From Bolinopsis microptera (taxonomy: Eukaryota > Ctenophora > Tentaculata > Lobata > Bolinopsidae): DNA of 62,000 nucleotides. The translations under genes and the position numbers were made by a program. Numbering within the stretch: position 1 is the first letter of the stretch; every line of letters starts with the position of its first letter. The notes beneath the pieces are model-generated. The model searched no databases and was not told where the DNA came from. It saw only the letters and a list, made by a program, of their open reading frames with translations. Location: assembly GCF_026151205.1 (NCBI RefSeq), contig NC_087083.1, positions 3,698,460 to 3,760,459 of the forward strand, read 5' to 3'. Shown here in pieces: positions 13,501 through 25,951 of the stretch.

Positions 13501-16500
13501 CACCCCCCCCCCCACCCCCCCCCCAGGGGTACCCATTCAGCGTACCTTCATATCCAACAACTGTTTTGACTCTGCACCAATTTTAGATTCCCAGTATTTT
13601 CCTGTCCTGGCAACTTGGTCACTTGCTCTCCTTCTATAATTGTGTTGTTCATGGCACCTTTGTCATGACCTAAATTTGTTTGTCTCTAAAATCTTATTCG
13701 CTAATTGTATTGTCTCAAATTCCTTGTTGTATGATTGGGCAGTCATATTAAGCGACAAGCGAACGGCCATTGTTGGACGTGAGGCGGGTGAGGATTCCTC
13801 TTACTTCATTAAATATTCCTCTATTACGTCCTTAAACAAATGTTATAGGTTTGTTGTATTTGTTTGTAATTAGTTTCAAAATAAAAAAGTCTCTAATTAA
13901 TCACCTGTATCCTTATATTCCTTGTACCCACCTTTTATAGTTAGATAGTACTCACATGTTTTCAGTATGCATGAGGATTTCATAGAAAAATTTTTGATTA
14001 CTTTGTCAGGTACCCTCATTTAACCCTTCAAGTAAGTCATTCCTATCATTCGAGATGTGTCGATACGAGGAGATGGCATAGATCTAATGGATCCTTAGCT
14101 ACTTCCCTAGACTAGGTGATACTGGGATTCGAACCCTAAACCTTCGCCGCTGAAGGCGGATGCTTTAACCTTTAGGCAAATTGTTGTTACTAAATTCTTT
14201 GTTATACTAAATTGTATTTATTTCTATTACTGTGAATTATTTAAGGAGAAACAACCACCAATGAATTCTATATAAGATATTATTCATGTTTGTATCCATA
14301 TCCTGACTGCATTACTTCTTTGTTATTCTGCTTGTTGCATCTCAACATTGGTGGTTATTGGTTTAAGACAAGGACCAGCATTTAATTTTTTTCTCTCAAT
14401 CGTTTTTCTGTCTGCATTGTGAAAAACAAAAGATTAGTGTTTAGTGTTACTTCTTAGGATGTTCAACAATGTCTCAGTCTCAACACCAGCATTAACTTTA
14501 GGTGTTCGCAGCTAGTCAAATAGGTTAATAATGAATGAAAATAATTGATATTATTTCAGATAGAATGATATATTCACAGTGTGTTTGATAGATGTAAAAG
14601 CCACACTACCCTTAAGATGAAGAAAGCTCTTCTTAAGGTCTCTGCATACAGGTTCCATTTCTAGCGTCAACTCATATTTCCACACAAAAACTGTTTTGAC
14701 TCTGCACCATTTTAGATTCCAAGTTTTTCCTGGCCTGGCATACTGTCAATTGCTCTCCCTTGTTATAATTGTGTTGTACAGGCACAAGTCATGACCTAAA
14801 TGGTTTCTCTAAAACATTCTTATTTTCGCTAATTGTATTGACTAATTCTTGTTGTATGATTGTGCATTCATATAAGGCGACAAGAGAAAGGGGCCATTGT
14901 TGGACGGGGGCGGCGTGATGGATTACTCTTACGTCCTTAAATAATTCCTTCTTTTAGTCCTAAAAACATGTTATAGGTTGTAGTGTTGTAATTAGTTTCA
15001 AAAATAAAAGTTTCTAATTAATCACCTGTTTACCTTATATTCTTGTTACCAACCTTTTATAGTGCATAGTACTATCGTTTACAGTATGCACTGTGAAGGA
15101 ATATCATAGAAAAATTTTTGAAACTTTCGTCAGGTACCCTCATTTAACCTCAATTAAGTTTCCTATTCATCGGATGAGTCGATCGAGGAGATGGCCATAG
15201 ATCTAATGGATCCTTAGCTACTCCCTGACTAGGTGATACTGGGATTCCGAACCCTAACTTCTTGCGCTGAGGGCGGCATGGCTTTAACCATTGCTAATGT
15301 TGTACTAATGTCTTTGTTTTACTATATTGTTAATCTTCATATAATTACTGTAATTATTTTAAGGTTAACAACCCAATGAATTCTATTTAAGATATTATCA
15401 TGTTTGTATCCTTGTATCCTTGACTGCATACTTCTTTGTATTATCCTGCTTGGTTGCTTCTTCAACATGGTGATATTGTTTTAAAGCACAAGGACAATCA
15501 TTTAATTTTTCTCTCAATCGTTTTTCATGTCCTGCATCTGTGAAAAGATTAGGTTTAGTGCTTTACTTCTTAGGAAGTTCAAAATGTCTCGTCTCACACC
15601 CGCAGGAACTTTAGTTGTTCGCGCCTTGTCAAATTGGTTAATAATGAATGAAATTAATTGATTATTATTGCAGATAGAATGATAGTATTCACAGTGTGTT
15701 TAAAGATGGTAAAGCCAATGCCCATTAAGATGAAGAAAGCTCTTCTTAGGGTTCTTGCAATACTGGTACTTCAGCGTACCTCATATCCAACCAAAACAAG
15801 TTTGAATATCACAATTTTAGATTCCCTCTGTATTTTCTGTCCTGGCAACTGTTCATTGCTCTCCTTGTAATAATGTGTTGTACAGGCACCATGTCATGAC
15901 CTAATAGGTTCTCTAAAATGCTTATTCGCTAAATGTATGACAAATTCCTTGTTGTATGATTGTGCATTCATATAAGCGACAAGAGAAAGGCATTGTTGGA
16001 CGTGAGGCGGGTGAGGATTCTCGTACTTCATTAATTAATTCCTTCTTTTAACCGTCCTAAAAAAAATTGTTATAGGGTGGTAGAGTTTGTAATTAGTTCA
16101 AATAAAAGTTTCTAATTAATCAACTGTTATCCTTATATTCTGTAACCCCAACCTTTTATAGTAGATTAGTACTATGTTTATTTCAGTATTGCACTGAAGG
16201 GTTAGATAGAAAAATTTTTGAACTTTCGTCAGGTACCATCATTTACAACCTCAATTAAGTTTCATATCATTCGGATGAGGTGATCGCGGAGATTGGCATA
16301 GATCTAAATGGATCCTAGATACTCCCTAGATAGGTGATATGGGATTCGAACCGAACCTACTGCCGCTGAAGGCGGATGCTTTAACCATTAGGCTAATTGT
16401 TGTACTATTTCTATGTTATACTAACTTGTAGTTTCCTTTTAATTACTAGTGATACTAATCTTAAGGATAACGACCCACTAATGAATTCTATATAAGATAT

Positions 16501-19500
16501 TTCTTGTTTGTTATCCTTGTATCCGTGACTGCTTACCTTCTTTGTTATCTCCTGCTTGGTTGCTTCCTCAACATTGGTGTTATTGGTTTAAGCATCAAAG
16601 GACCATCATTTAATTTTCTCTCCAATCGTTTTTCTGTTGCATTGTGAAAAAGATTAGTGTTTAGTGTTTACTTCTTAGGAAGTTCAACAATGTCTCAGTC
16701 CTCAACACCGCAAGTAAAATCTGTTAGTTGTTCGCGCTAGTCAAATAGGTTATTAATGAATGAAATAATTGCTTATTATTTCAGATAGAATGATAGGATT
16801 CACAGTGTGTTTAAAGAGGTTTAAAAGCCCACTACTCCTTGAGATGAAGAAAGCTTCTTTTGTGGTCTCTCTTGCATACTGGTGACCTTCAGCGTACTCT
16901 ATATCCAACAAAACTGTTTTGACTCTGCACCAATTTTGGAATCCCAGTATTTTTCCTGTCCTGGCAACTGTCACAGTGCTCTCCTTGTTTGAATTGTGTT
17001 GTCAAGGCACCATGTCATGTATCCTAAATTTGTTTCTCTAAAATTCGTATTCGCTAATTGTGAGTGACAATGCCTTGTTGTATGATTGTTGCATTCTATA
17101 AGCGACAAGAGAAAGGCATTGTTGGAAGTGAGGCGGTGGGATTCCTCTTACTGCATTAAATTAATTCCTTACTTTCCGTCCTAAATATAAATGTTATAGG
17201 TTTTGTAGTGTTGTAATTTGTTTCAAAATAACCAAGTTTTTAATTAATCACAGTATCCTTATATTCTTTACCCCAACCTTATATAGTTGGATAGTTACTC
17301 TGCTTACAGTATGCACTGAAGGGCTATCTAGAAAAATTTTGAACTGTCGTCAGGTACCCTCATTTAACCTCATATTAAGTTTCCCTATCAGTCGGAATTG
17401 GATGAGTCGATCGAGGAGAGCGCATCGATCTAAGGATTCCTTAAAGCTACTCCCTAGGACTATGTGATACTGGATGCGAACCCTAAACTTCTGCGCTGAA
17501 GGCGGTTGCTTTAACCCTTAGGCTAATTGTTGTACTAAATTCTCTTGTTCTACTAAATTGTTATTTTCATTAATTACTGTGAATTATATAAGGATTAACA
17601 ACCACAACTGAATTCTATATTAAGCTATTATCATGTATGTTTCCTTGTATTCCTTGACTGCATTTCCTTCTTTGTTAATCTACTGCTTGGTTGCATCCTC
17701 AACCTTGTGTTATTGGTTTTAAAGCCAAGGACCTATCATTTAATTTTTCTCTCCAATCGTTTTTCTGTCAGCATTGTGAAGATTAGGGTTTTAGTGTTTA
17801 CTTCTTAGAAGTTCAACAATGTTCAGTCTCAACACCGCAGTAAACTTTAGTTGTCGCGCTGTCAAATCGGTTAATATGACTGAAAATAATCTGTTATTAT
17901 TTAGTTCTAGTATGATAGTAATTCACGTGTGTTTAAGAGGTAAAAGCCCACTACCTTTAAGATGAAGAAAGCTCTTTTAGGTCTCATTGCATACTGGTAC
18001 CTTCCAGCGTAACCTCATATCCAACCAAAACTGTTTTGACGTGCAACCAATTTTAGATACCCCAAGTATTTTCCTGTCCTGGCAAATGGTCAATTTGCTC
18101 TCCTTGTTATAATTGTGTTGTACAGGCACCATGTCATGACCTAAATTTGTTTATCTAAAATTCTATTCGCTAATAGTATTGACAATTCCTTGGTGTATGA
18201 TTGTGCATTATATAGCGACAAGAAGAAAGGCCATTGTTGGCCGTGAGGGGGTTGGGATGCCTCTTACTCATTTAAATTAATTCTTCTTTTACGGCCTAAG
18301 AAAAATGTTATAGGTTTGTAGGTGCTTGTAATTAGTTTCAAATAAAAGTTTCTAATTTAATCACCTGTATCCTTATTTTCTTGTACCCAACCTTTTATAG
18401 TCGATAGTTCTACGTTTACAGTATGCACTTGAAGGGATATATAGAAAAATTTTTTGAACTTTGTCATGGTACCTCATTTAACCTCAATTAAGTTTTCCTA
18501 TCAGTCGAGTGTGTCCGATTCGAGGAGATTGGCATAGATCTAATGGATTCCTTAGTCTCTAGACTAGGTGATTTGGGTTCGAAACCCCTAAACCTTCTGC
18601 GCTGCAGGCGGATGCTATAACATTAGGCTAATGTTGTACCTAAATTCAATTGGTTATACTAATTGTATTTATTTAATTACTTGTGAATTATATAAGGATA
18701 ACAACCACACACCTGATTTCTATATTAAGATTTTTCATGTTTGTTTCCGTGTAATCTTGACTGCATTCCCTTACTTTGTGATCTCCTGCTTGGTAGCATC
18801 CTCAACATTGGTGTTATGGGTTAAACGACAAGGCCCTCATTTTATTTTTCTTCAATCGTTTTTCTGTCAGCATTGTGAAAAGATTAGTGTTAGTGTTTAC
18901 GTCTTAGGATGTTCAACACGTCTCAGTTCAACACCGCAGTAACTTTAGTTGTTTCCGCGATAGTCAATAGGTAAATGAATGAATATATTGATTATGATTT
19001 CGGGATTAGAATGTTAGGATTCACAGTCGTGTTTTAAAGATGTAAAAGCCCACTACTTAGATGAAGAAAGCTCTTTTTATGTCTCTTTTGCCAAGACTCG
19101 ACCTTCAGCGTACTAATATCCAACAAACTGTTTTGGACTCTGCAAATTTTAGATTCCCAGTATTTTCCTGTCCTGGCAACTCGTCAATTGCTCTCCTTGT
19201 TATAATTGTGTGTACCAGGCCACCAGTCATGACCAAAATCTTGTTTCTCTAATAAATTCTTATTCGCCTTTTTGTATTGCAAATCCTTGTTGTATGATTG
19301 GCATTCATATCTAAGCGACAAGAGAAGGCCACTTGTTGGACGTTGAGGCGGTGAGGATTTCCTTCTTACTTCTTAAACTTAATTACCTTCGTTTTACGTC
19401 CTAAAAAATGTTATAGGTTTGTAGTGTTGTAATTAGTTTCAAAATAAAAGTTCTAATTAATCACCTGTATCTTATATTCTTTGTACCAACCTTTTATTGT

Positions 19501-22500
19501 TGAGTGAGTACTATGTTTACAGTATCACTGAAGGGATCCTTTTATAGCATAAAATTTTTTCGAACTTTCGTTAGTGGGCTTGCGTGTCCCTCATTTAGCC
19601 CTAATTATGTTTCCTATCTTTCGGATGATGATCGAGGAGCGGCTAGATCTAATGGATCCTTAGCTACTCCCAGGACTAGGTGATATGGGATTCGAACCTA
19701 AACTTCTGCGCTGCAAGGCGGATGCTTTAACCATTAGGTAATTGTTGTACAAATTCCTTTGTTCTACTAATTGTAATTTCATTTCATTACTGTGAATTAT
19801 TTAAGGGATAACAACCACAAATGGCATTCTATATAAGATATTATCATGTTTGTATCCTGGTATCCTTGACTGCATACCTTCTTTGTTATCTCCTGCTTGG
19901 TAGCATCCTCAACATTGGTTTATTGGTTTAATAGCAAGGACCATCATTTATTTTTCTTCATTCGTTTTTTCTGTCTGCATTGTCGAGAAAGCGTTGCGGC
20001 TTTAGTGTTTACTTCTTAGGAAGTTCAACAATGTCTCGTCCTCAAACCCGCAGTAACTTTAGTTGTTCGCGTAGTCAAATAGTTAATAATGCATGAAAAT
20101 AATAGATAATTATTTCAGATAGAATGCTGTATTCACAGGTGTGTTTAAAGATGTTATAGCCCCACTCCCTTAAAGATGAGGAATGCTCTTTTTAGGTCTC
20201 TTGCAACTATGTACCCTTCAGCGTACTCATATCCAACAAAAACTGTTTTTGACTCTGCACACATTTTAGATTCCCCAGTTTTTTCCTGTCTGGCAACTGT
20301 CAATTGCTCTCCTTGTTTTTAATTGTGTTGTACCAGGCACCATGTCAGGACTAATTTGTTTTCTCCTAAAAATTCTTATTCGCTAATTGTATTGACAATT
20401 CCTTGTTGTATGATTGTGCCTTTCATATAAGCGACAAGAGAAAGGCATTGATGGACGTGGGCGGGTGAGGATCTCTTACTTCCATTTTAAATTAATTCCG
20501 TCTTTTACGTCCTAAAAAAAGCTCTAGGTTTTGTAGTGGTTCGTCATTCGTTTCAAAATAAAAAGTTTCTAATTAAATCACCTGTATCCCTATATTCTTG
20601 TACCCAACCTTTTATAGTTGATAGTACTATGTTACGTATGCATGAAAGGGATATCATCGAAAATTTTTTGAACTTTCGTTCAGGTACCCTCATTTAACCT
20701 CAATTAAGTTTCCTCTCATTCGGATGAGTCGATCCGAGGAGATTCTTGGGGGGGCAATTTAGATCGAATGGATCCTCTTGCTTACTCCGTAGACTAGGTG
20801 ATACTGGGATTCGAACCCTAAACCTTATGCGCTGAAGGCGGATGCTTTACCATTAGGCCTAATTGTCTGTACTAAAATTTTGTTATACTAAATTGTTTTT
20901 CATTAATTACTGTGAAATATATTAAGGATAAACAACCTCAAATGAATTCTATAAAAGTATATTATCATGTTTGTATCCTTGTATCCTGACGCATTACCTT
21001 CTTTGTTATCTCCTGCTGTGGTTGCATCCTCCTACATTGAGTGTCTATTGGTTTAAAGACAGGACCATATCAATTTAATTTTTCCTCAATCGTTTTTTCT
21101 GTCAGCCTTGTGAAAAGATTAGTGTTTAGTGTTTTCTTCTTAGGCCGTTCAACTTGTCTCAGTGTCAACACACCCGGAGTAACTTTAGTTTGTTCGCGTA
21201 GTCAAATAGGTTAATAATGATATGAAAATAATGATTAGTATTTCAGATAGATGAAGTATTCACAGTGTGTTTAAAGATGTAAAGCCCAACCTACCCTTAA
21301 GATGAAAAGAAAGCTATTCTTAGGTCTCTAGCATACTGTTACTTCAGCGTACCTCTAATACCAACAAAATGTTTTGACTCTGACATTTTAGAATCCCAGT
21401 ATTTCTGTCTGGCAACTGTCAATTGCTCTCCTTGTATAATTGTGTTGTCAGGCACCATGTCTTGGACCTACATTTGTTTCCTAAAATTCTTATACGCTAA
21501 TTGTATTGACAATTCTTGTTGTATGCTTGTGCATTCATATACAGCGACAAGAGGAAAAGGCATTGTTGGACGTGAGGCGGGTGAGAGGATTCCTCTTACT
21601 TCAATTAAATAAGTCCTACTTATACGTCCTAAAACAAATGTTTATTAGGTTTGTAGTGTGTTGTAATTAGTTTCAAAATAAAAGGTTCATAATTAATCAC
21701 CTGTATCCTTATATTCTTGTACCCAACCTTTTATAGATGATAGTTACTTAGTTACAGTAACGCACTGAAGGGATATCATAGAAAAAATTTTTGAACTTTG
21801 TCAGGGTACCTCATTTACACCCTCCCAATTAAGTTGCCTTCATTTCGGATGAGTCGATCGAGGTGATGGTCATAGATCCTAATGGATCCTAGCTACTCCC
21901 TAGACTAGGTGATACTGGGATTCGAACCTAAAACCCTTCTGCGCTGAAGGCGGGACTGCTTAAAACCATTAGGGCTAATTGTTGTACTTATATTCTATGT
22001 GTTTACTAAAATGTAATTTCATTTAATTTACTGTGAATTATTTAAGGTTAACAACCACAATGAATTCTTATATGATAATTATCATGTTTGTATCCTTGTA
22101 TCTTGACTGCCAATTACCATCTTTGATATCTCCTGCTTGGTTGCTTCCTAAAATTGTGTTATTGGTTTAAAGCAAGGACCATCATTTATTTTTCTTCAAT
22201 CGTTTTCTGTCCTGCATTGTGAAAAGATAGTGTTTTAGTGTTTACTTCTTAGGAAGTTCACAATGTCTCAGTTCTCAACACCGCCAGTAACTTTAGTGTT
22301 CGCGCTAGTCAAATCGGTTAATTAATGAATGAAAATAATTGCATTATTATTTCAGATCGACATGATAGGATTCACAGTGTGTTTGAAAGTGTAAAAGCCA
22401 CTCCCCTTAGATGAGAAAGCTCTTCTTAGGTCTCTTAGCATACTGGTCCTTCAGCGTACCTCATATCCACAATAAACTGTTTTGACTCTGCACATTTTAG

Positions 22501-23893
22501 ATTACCCAGTACTTTTCCTGTCCTGGCAACTGTCAATTGCTTCTTGGTATAATTGTGTTGTTACAGGCACCATCTGTCATGACCTAAATTTGATTCTCTA
22601 ACATTCTTATTCGTAATTGTATTGACATTCCTTGTTGTAGATTTTTTAATTGTGCATTCATATTAGCGACAAGAGAAAGGCTCCATTGTTGGCCGTGAGG
22701 GGGTTATGAGGGATTTCCTCTTACTCATAACTTAATCCTTCTTTTACGTCCTCAAAAAATGTTATAGGTTTGTAGTGTTGTAATTGTTTCAAAATAAAGT
22801 TTCTAATTAATCACCTGTATCCCTATATTCTTGTACCACCTTTATAGTTGATAGTACTATGTTTACGTATGCATGCAGGGATATCATAGAAAATTTTTGA
22901 ACTTCGTCAGGTACCTCATTTACCCTCAATTAAGTTTCCTATCATTCGGATGAGTCGATCGAGGAGATGGCATCGATCTAATGGATTCCTTAGCTACTCC
23001 TAGCCTAAGGTGATCCTGGGATTCGAACCCTAAACCTTCTGCGCTGAAGGGAGGATGCTTTAACCATTAGGCTAATTGTTTTACTTAAATTCCTTTGTTT
23101 ACTAAATTGTAATTTCTTTAATTACTGTGAATATTTCGGGATTAACCCCCAAATGAATTCTATATAAGATATTATCATGTTTGTTCCTTGTATCCTGATG
23201 CATTACCTTCTTTGTTATCTCCTCGCGTGGTTGCATCCTCAACAGTGGAGTTAATTGGTTTAAAGACAAGGACCATCATTTATTTTTCTCTCAATCGTTT
23301 TTCTGTCTGCATAGTGAAAAGATTAGTGTTAGTGTTTACTTCTTAGGAGTTCAAACAAAGTCTCTGGTTCTCAACACCCGCAGTAGTAAACTTTAGTTGT
23401 TCGCGCTAGTCAAATAGGTTAATAATGATTGAAAATAACTGATTATTATTTCAGATAGGAATGATAGTATTCACCGTGTGTTTAAAGATTGTAAAAGCCC
23501 ATACCTAAGATGAAGAAAGATCTTCTTAGGTCTCTTGCAATTACTGGTACCTTAGCGTACCTCATATCAACAAAACTTGTTTTGCGCTGCACAATTAGAT
23601 TCCCCAGTATTTTTCCTGTCCTGGCCAACTGCAATTGCTCTCTTGTTAAATTGTGTTGTACAGGCACCATGTCATGACCTAATTTGTTTTCTAAAATTCT
23701 TATTCGCTATTTGTATTGACAATTCCTTGTTGTATGAGGGTGCATTCATAATAAGCGAACAAGAGAAAGGCCATTGTTGGACGTGAGGCGGGTGTGGATT
23801 CCTCTTACTTCATTAAATTAATCCCTTCCTTTTTTTTTTTTTTACGTCCTAAAAAAATGTTATAGCGTTTGTAGGTTGTAATTATTTTCAAAA
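1557..23893 (+). repeat. Tandem array of ~20 monomers (~1.11 kb) derived from the 5' end of a TMEM241-like gene
   Basis: The landmark AATGAATTCTATATAAG recurs near 2053, 3161, 4271, 5341, 6450, 7543, 8635, 9735, 10853, 11957, 13071, 14261, 15376, 16480, 17609, 18712, 19821, 20941, 22051 and 23152. The mean spacing is 1.11 kb and all copies are head to tail. Each unit matches the clean sequence 49,554-49,590 plus 55,391-56,460, which includes the first 58 codons of the TMEM241-like gene. The unit-to-unit junction reads GTCATGACCTAAATTTG, which puts a TAA stop right after the truncated coding part. Each copy also carries an antisense tRNA-derived SINE head (boxes near the GGATTCGAACC motif). 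Almost every copy has its own scatter of 1-3 base indels and some homopolymer blow-ups (9,919; 13,401; 13,485; 23,825), typical of unpolished long reads. The array starts and ends in mid-monomer. Confidence 0.93.
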
Positions 23894-24237
23894 AACATAT
23901 TCCAGTTCGGGACCCATTCCAGTTCTTTATGTGTATTGTACTGTTTAAATCTATCAGAATAACGCTCAATTTTGGAACGTTCTGTTTCAGGCTGGATATG
24001 ATAAGGAGAATCTCTCATATAGTTTCTGAACTCTTGCTTTAAAGCAATAAGATAATTGTGCTGAGTGGACTCTCGCAGTGGTTGAGGTTTTCTGAGAAGA
24101 GGTGGGAAAGTTTCTTGGGGCTGAATTTGTGCAGTCAAACTGACTATGTCCCCTCGTCCTATTCCAAGATTTTCACTTATCACATTAATACTTGACTTTG
24201 ACCTAGCTTTGCCTCTACCTCGTCCAATCGACATTAG
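23893..24237 (-). CDS. RNA polymerase III subunit RPC7 (POLR3G/POLR3GL-like), N-terminal exon
   Basis: RPC7 is part of the RPC3-RPC6-RPC7 subcomplex that acts in Pol III initiation in the nucleus. On the minus strand the exon follows an acceptor-like TTGTGCAG (ending at 24,238). The likely first codon is the ATG at 24,234 (MSIGRGRGKAR), three codons inside the longer open frame. Features typical of the family are the Gly/Arg-rich N-terminus, IGRGD, FPPL, LIALKQEFRNYMRDSPYHI, IERYSDRF and the WVPNW tryptophans, about 110 residues in all. The frame then runs into the satellite array just after NWNMF, where the family normally continues with a conserved basic segment and an acidic tail. Either the exon ends there with the array in the following intron (a weak GT lies at the edge), or the gene is truncated, or the join is an assembly edge. 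The family call is strong; intactness is unknown. Confidence 0.82.
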
Positions 24238-25046
24238 CTGCACAAAGTTTTGAAATTAACAATATGTAAAAATGTAAAACTAATTTCAATTCAACATTTC
24301 TACATTATGGAATAGACTGAAATATAATCTATAGACAAAAAAAAAAGAAAAACCCGTGTAGCTGAGACACCTCACAGCAAGTAGACCAAAGTGGCTCTTG
24401 CTTGTGAAGGGTGTATCAACTACCCGCCGAGGCGGTGGGTTGGGAGTCCCCCCTGGGATCATTTCGTCCATAAAATTTTACACAATATAAAAGCTACAAT
24501 AAATTATCTATAAAATTTACATTAACAAACTTAAGAGACCTCAAAGCTCGTCTTCTGAGGAATGAGATTGAAGGATACGTCATCCAGTCCAAGGTGCTGG
24601 GCTTTTTGTCTTCCTCTGATTCCCCTGACTGCTATGAGTGTGCTTCGTAGCGGATCAAACCTGAATCGTGTTCTGATGTGATTTTTTCCCGATCCATGAC
24701 TCAAAGTGCCGAAGGCACAAAAGAGTCAAGGACAAGGGTTAGCGAACGAGGTTTTTTTTTGTATATGGTAGCTTTGCGACCGTACCTGCGAGCGACCGTA
24801 CCTGCCTACACACACTGTAATCGCCCACGTGACTACCTGCGCAAAGTTATTTTGCGGAATAATCCGAATTAGCTAATTGTTGGCGCGCGGCGCTGAACTG
24901 ACCAAGTACATTGTTAATTTCACCATGTACATATCCCACTAGGCACTAATTGATAGCATACTATTATTATTTTGAGTTACTTATACTATTTTGCACACAT
25001 CCGTGTCGGGTGTCAGGTTGCATAAACAATAAGCATATGGTTTTTA
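24238..25046. other. Upstream flank of the RPC7 exon, no confirmed gene
   Basis: No gene is confirmed. A minus-strand frame at about 24,495-24,700 reads in part FRFDPLRSTLIAVRGIRGR and ends FEVS-stop. It looks more protein-like than its surroundings but matches nothing I know. A second minus frame (24,286-24,471) contains a Pro-rich segment and resembles repeat-derived sequence. A near-perfect hairpin lies at 24,698-24,727. The RPC7 5' non-coding exon and promoter may lie here, but no TATA box or initiator is obvious. Confidence 0.4.
24698..24727. repeat. Short hairpin
   Basis: GACTC and GTGCC on the left arm pair with GGCAC and GAGTC on the right, around a GAA loop, with A-rich internal bulges. 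The role is unknown; it may belong to an unrecognised dispersed repeat. Confidence 0.6.
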
Positions 25047-25357
25047 AAAATATACACGATTTTCAAATTCAATATGGAATTATATTAACTTGGTGGCGCT
25101 CGGCCTGTCACTTCGCCATATCTACTAATATAATTAGTAGATATTATTACAGGTAGTTATCATTACTAATTGTTGTGAAACGTAATCATTTATTATTATT
25201 ATAAAGCATATCAAAGTTCAAAATATCTGAAAACAGCAATCCCAGGAACTTTATTGGTAGCTGCCTCAAAAATAAAGATCAAAATATACACGATTTTCAA
25301 ATTCAATATGGAATTATATTAACTTGGTGGCGCTCGGCCTGTCACTTCGCCATATCT
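25047..25357 (+). repeat. Pair of 77-bp direct repeats
   Basis: The segment 25,047-25,123 recurs at 25,281-25,357 with essentially no difference. It contains TATACACGATTTTCAAATTC and GGTGGCGCTCGGCCTGTCAC. The 157 bases between the copies are A+T-rich and show no coding signal. This is a recent local duplication or the two ends of a small non-coding element. Confidence 0.85.
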
Positions 25358-25497
25358 GCATACTTATAACCAGTAAAAACTGGGGTCCCCAGGTTGTATA
25401 GAAAATGATAAAATACGCCATCACGGATCGGGAAATTGAGCGGCCATGCACAAAAAAAAGCGGCCGCATTTCTTGTTGACCTGGCTCTTAGCTTCTT

Positions 25498-25525
25498 TAT
25501 TAGAATTAGAATTAGAATTAGAATC
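25498..25525 (-). repeat. Hexanucleotide 3' tail of E1
   Basis: About four and a half units of ATTAGA on the plus strand (TTCTAA in element orientation). The tract lies where the retrotransposon's 3' terminus is expected, about 430 bases past the ORF2 stop. Confidence 0.65.
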
Positions 25526-25951
25526 AAATTTACACAGCAATACAATAAGAATAAAAATAATTTAAGAAGCTTCAATCTGCTGTGCAGGACATTCAAGTCA
25601 GTCGAAAACTGTTAGCAGAACACCCTTCTAGGGACATAAGGATATAGTATGTAAACATAATGAGTAATAAAATAATGAGTGATAAAATAAGATATGATTT
25701 AACAGTGAACTGTGGGCATGAAGGTAACAATTAAGATTACATAGATGCCCACTATGGGATAACGTTAGTAATGTTATTTACAGTTATATACAGAGAAGTA
25801 TAGAACAATAATAGATTAGCAATGATAAAAATGGGAACGAATAAAGGAGATGTTTAAAGTTCTATACTTCTGGAAATACCTAGGTCATATATAACACAGG
25901 GGGCCTTTCCACCCGACAAAAACTCCAGCCCCATAAAATTTGTTTCAGTTG

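Noticed and set aside
3139-23786. Many 60-100 codon frames within the array on both strands
   Set aside because: They differ from unit to unit because of single-base indels. Only the frame starting MKKALL is meaningful, and its intact version is at 56,287.
1557-23893. Regular spacing suggesting a CRISPR array or rDNA/tRNA gene cluster
   Set aside because: Units are ~1.1 kb, contiguous, without short repeat-spacer structure, and match no rRNA. The tRNA-like part has broken stems.
24286-24471. 61-residue minus-strand frame with a Pro/Arg segment
   Set aside because: Low complexity, no family signature and no splice signals linking it to RPC7. More likely repeat-derived.
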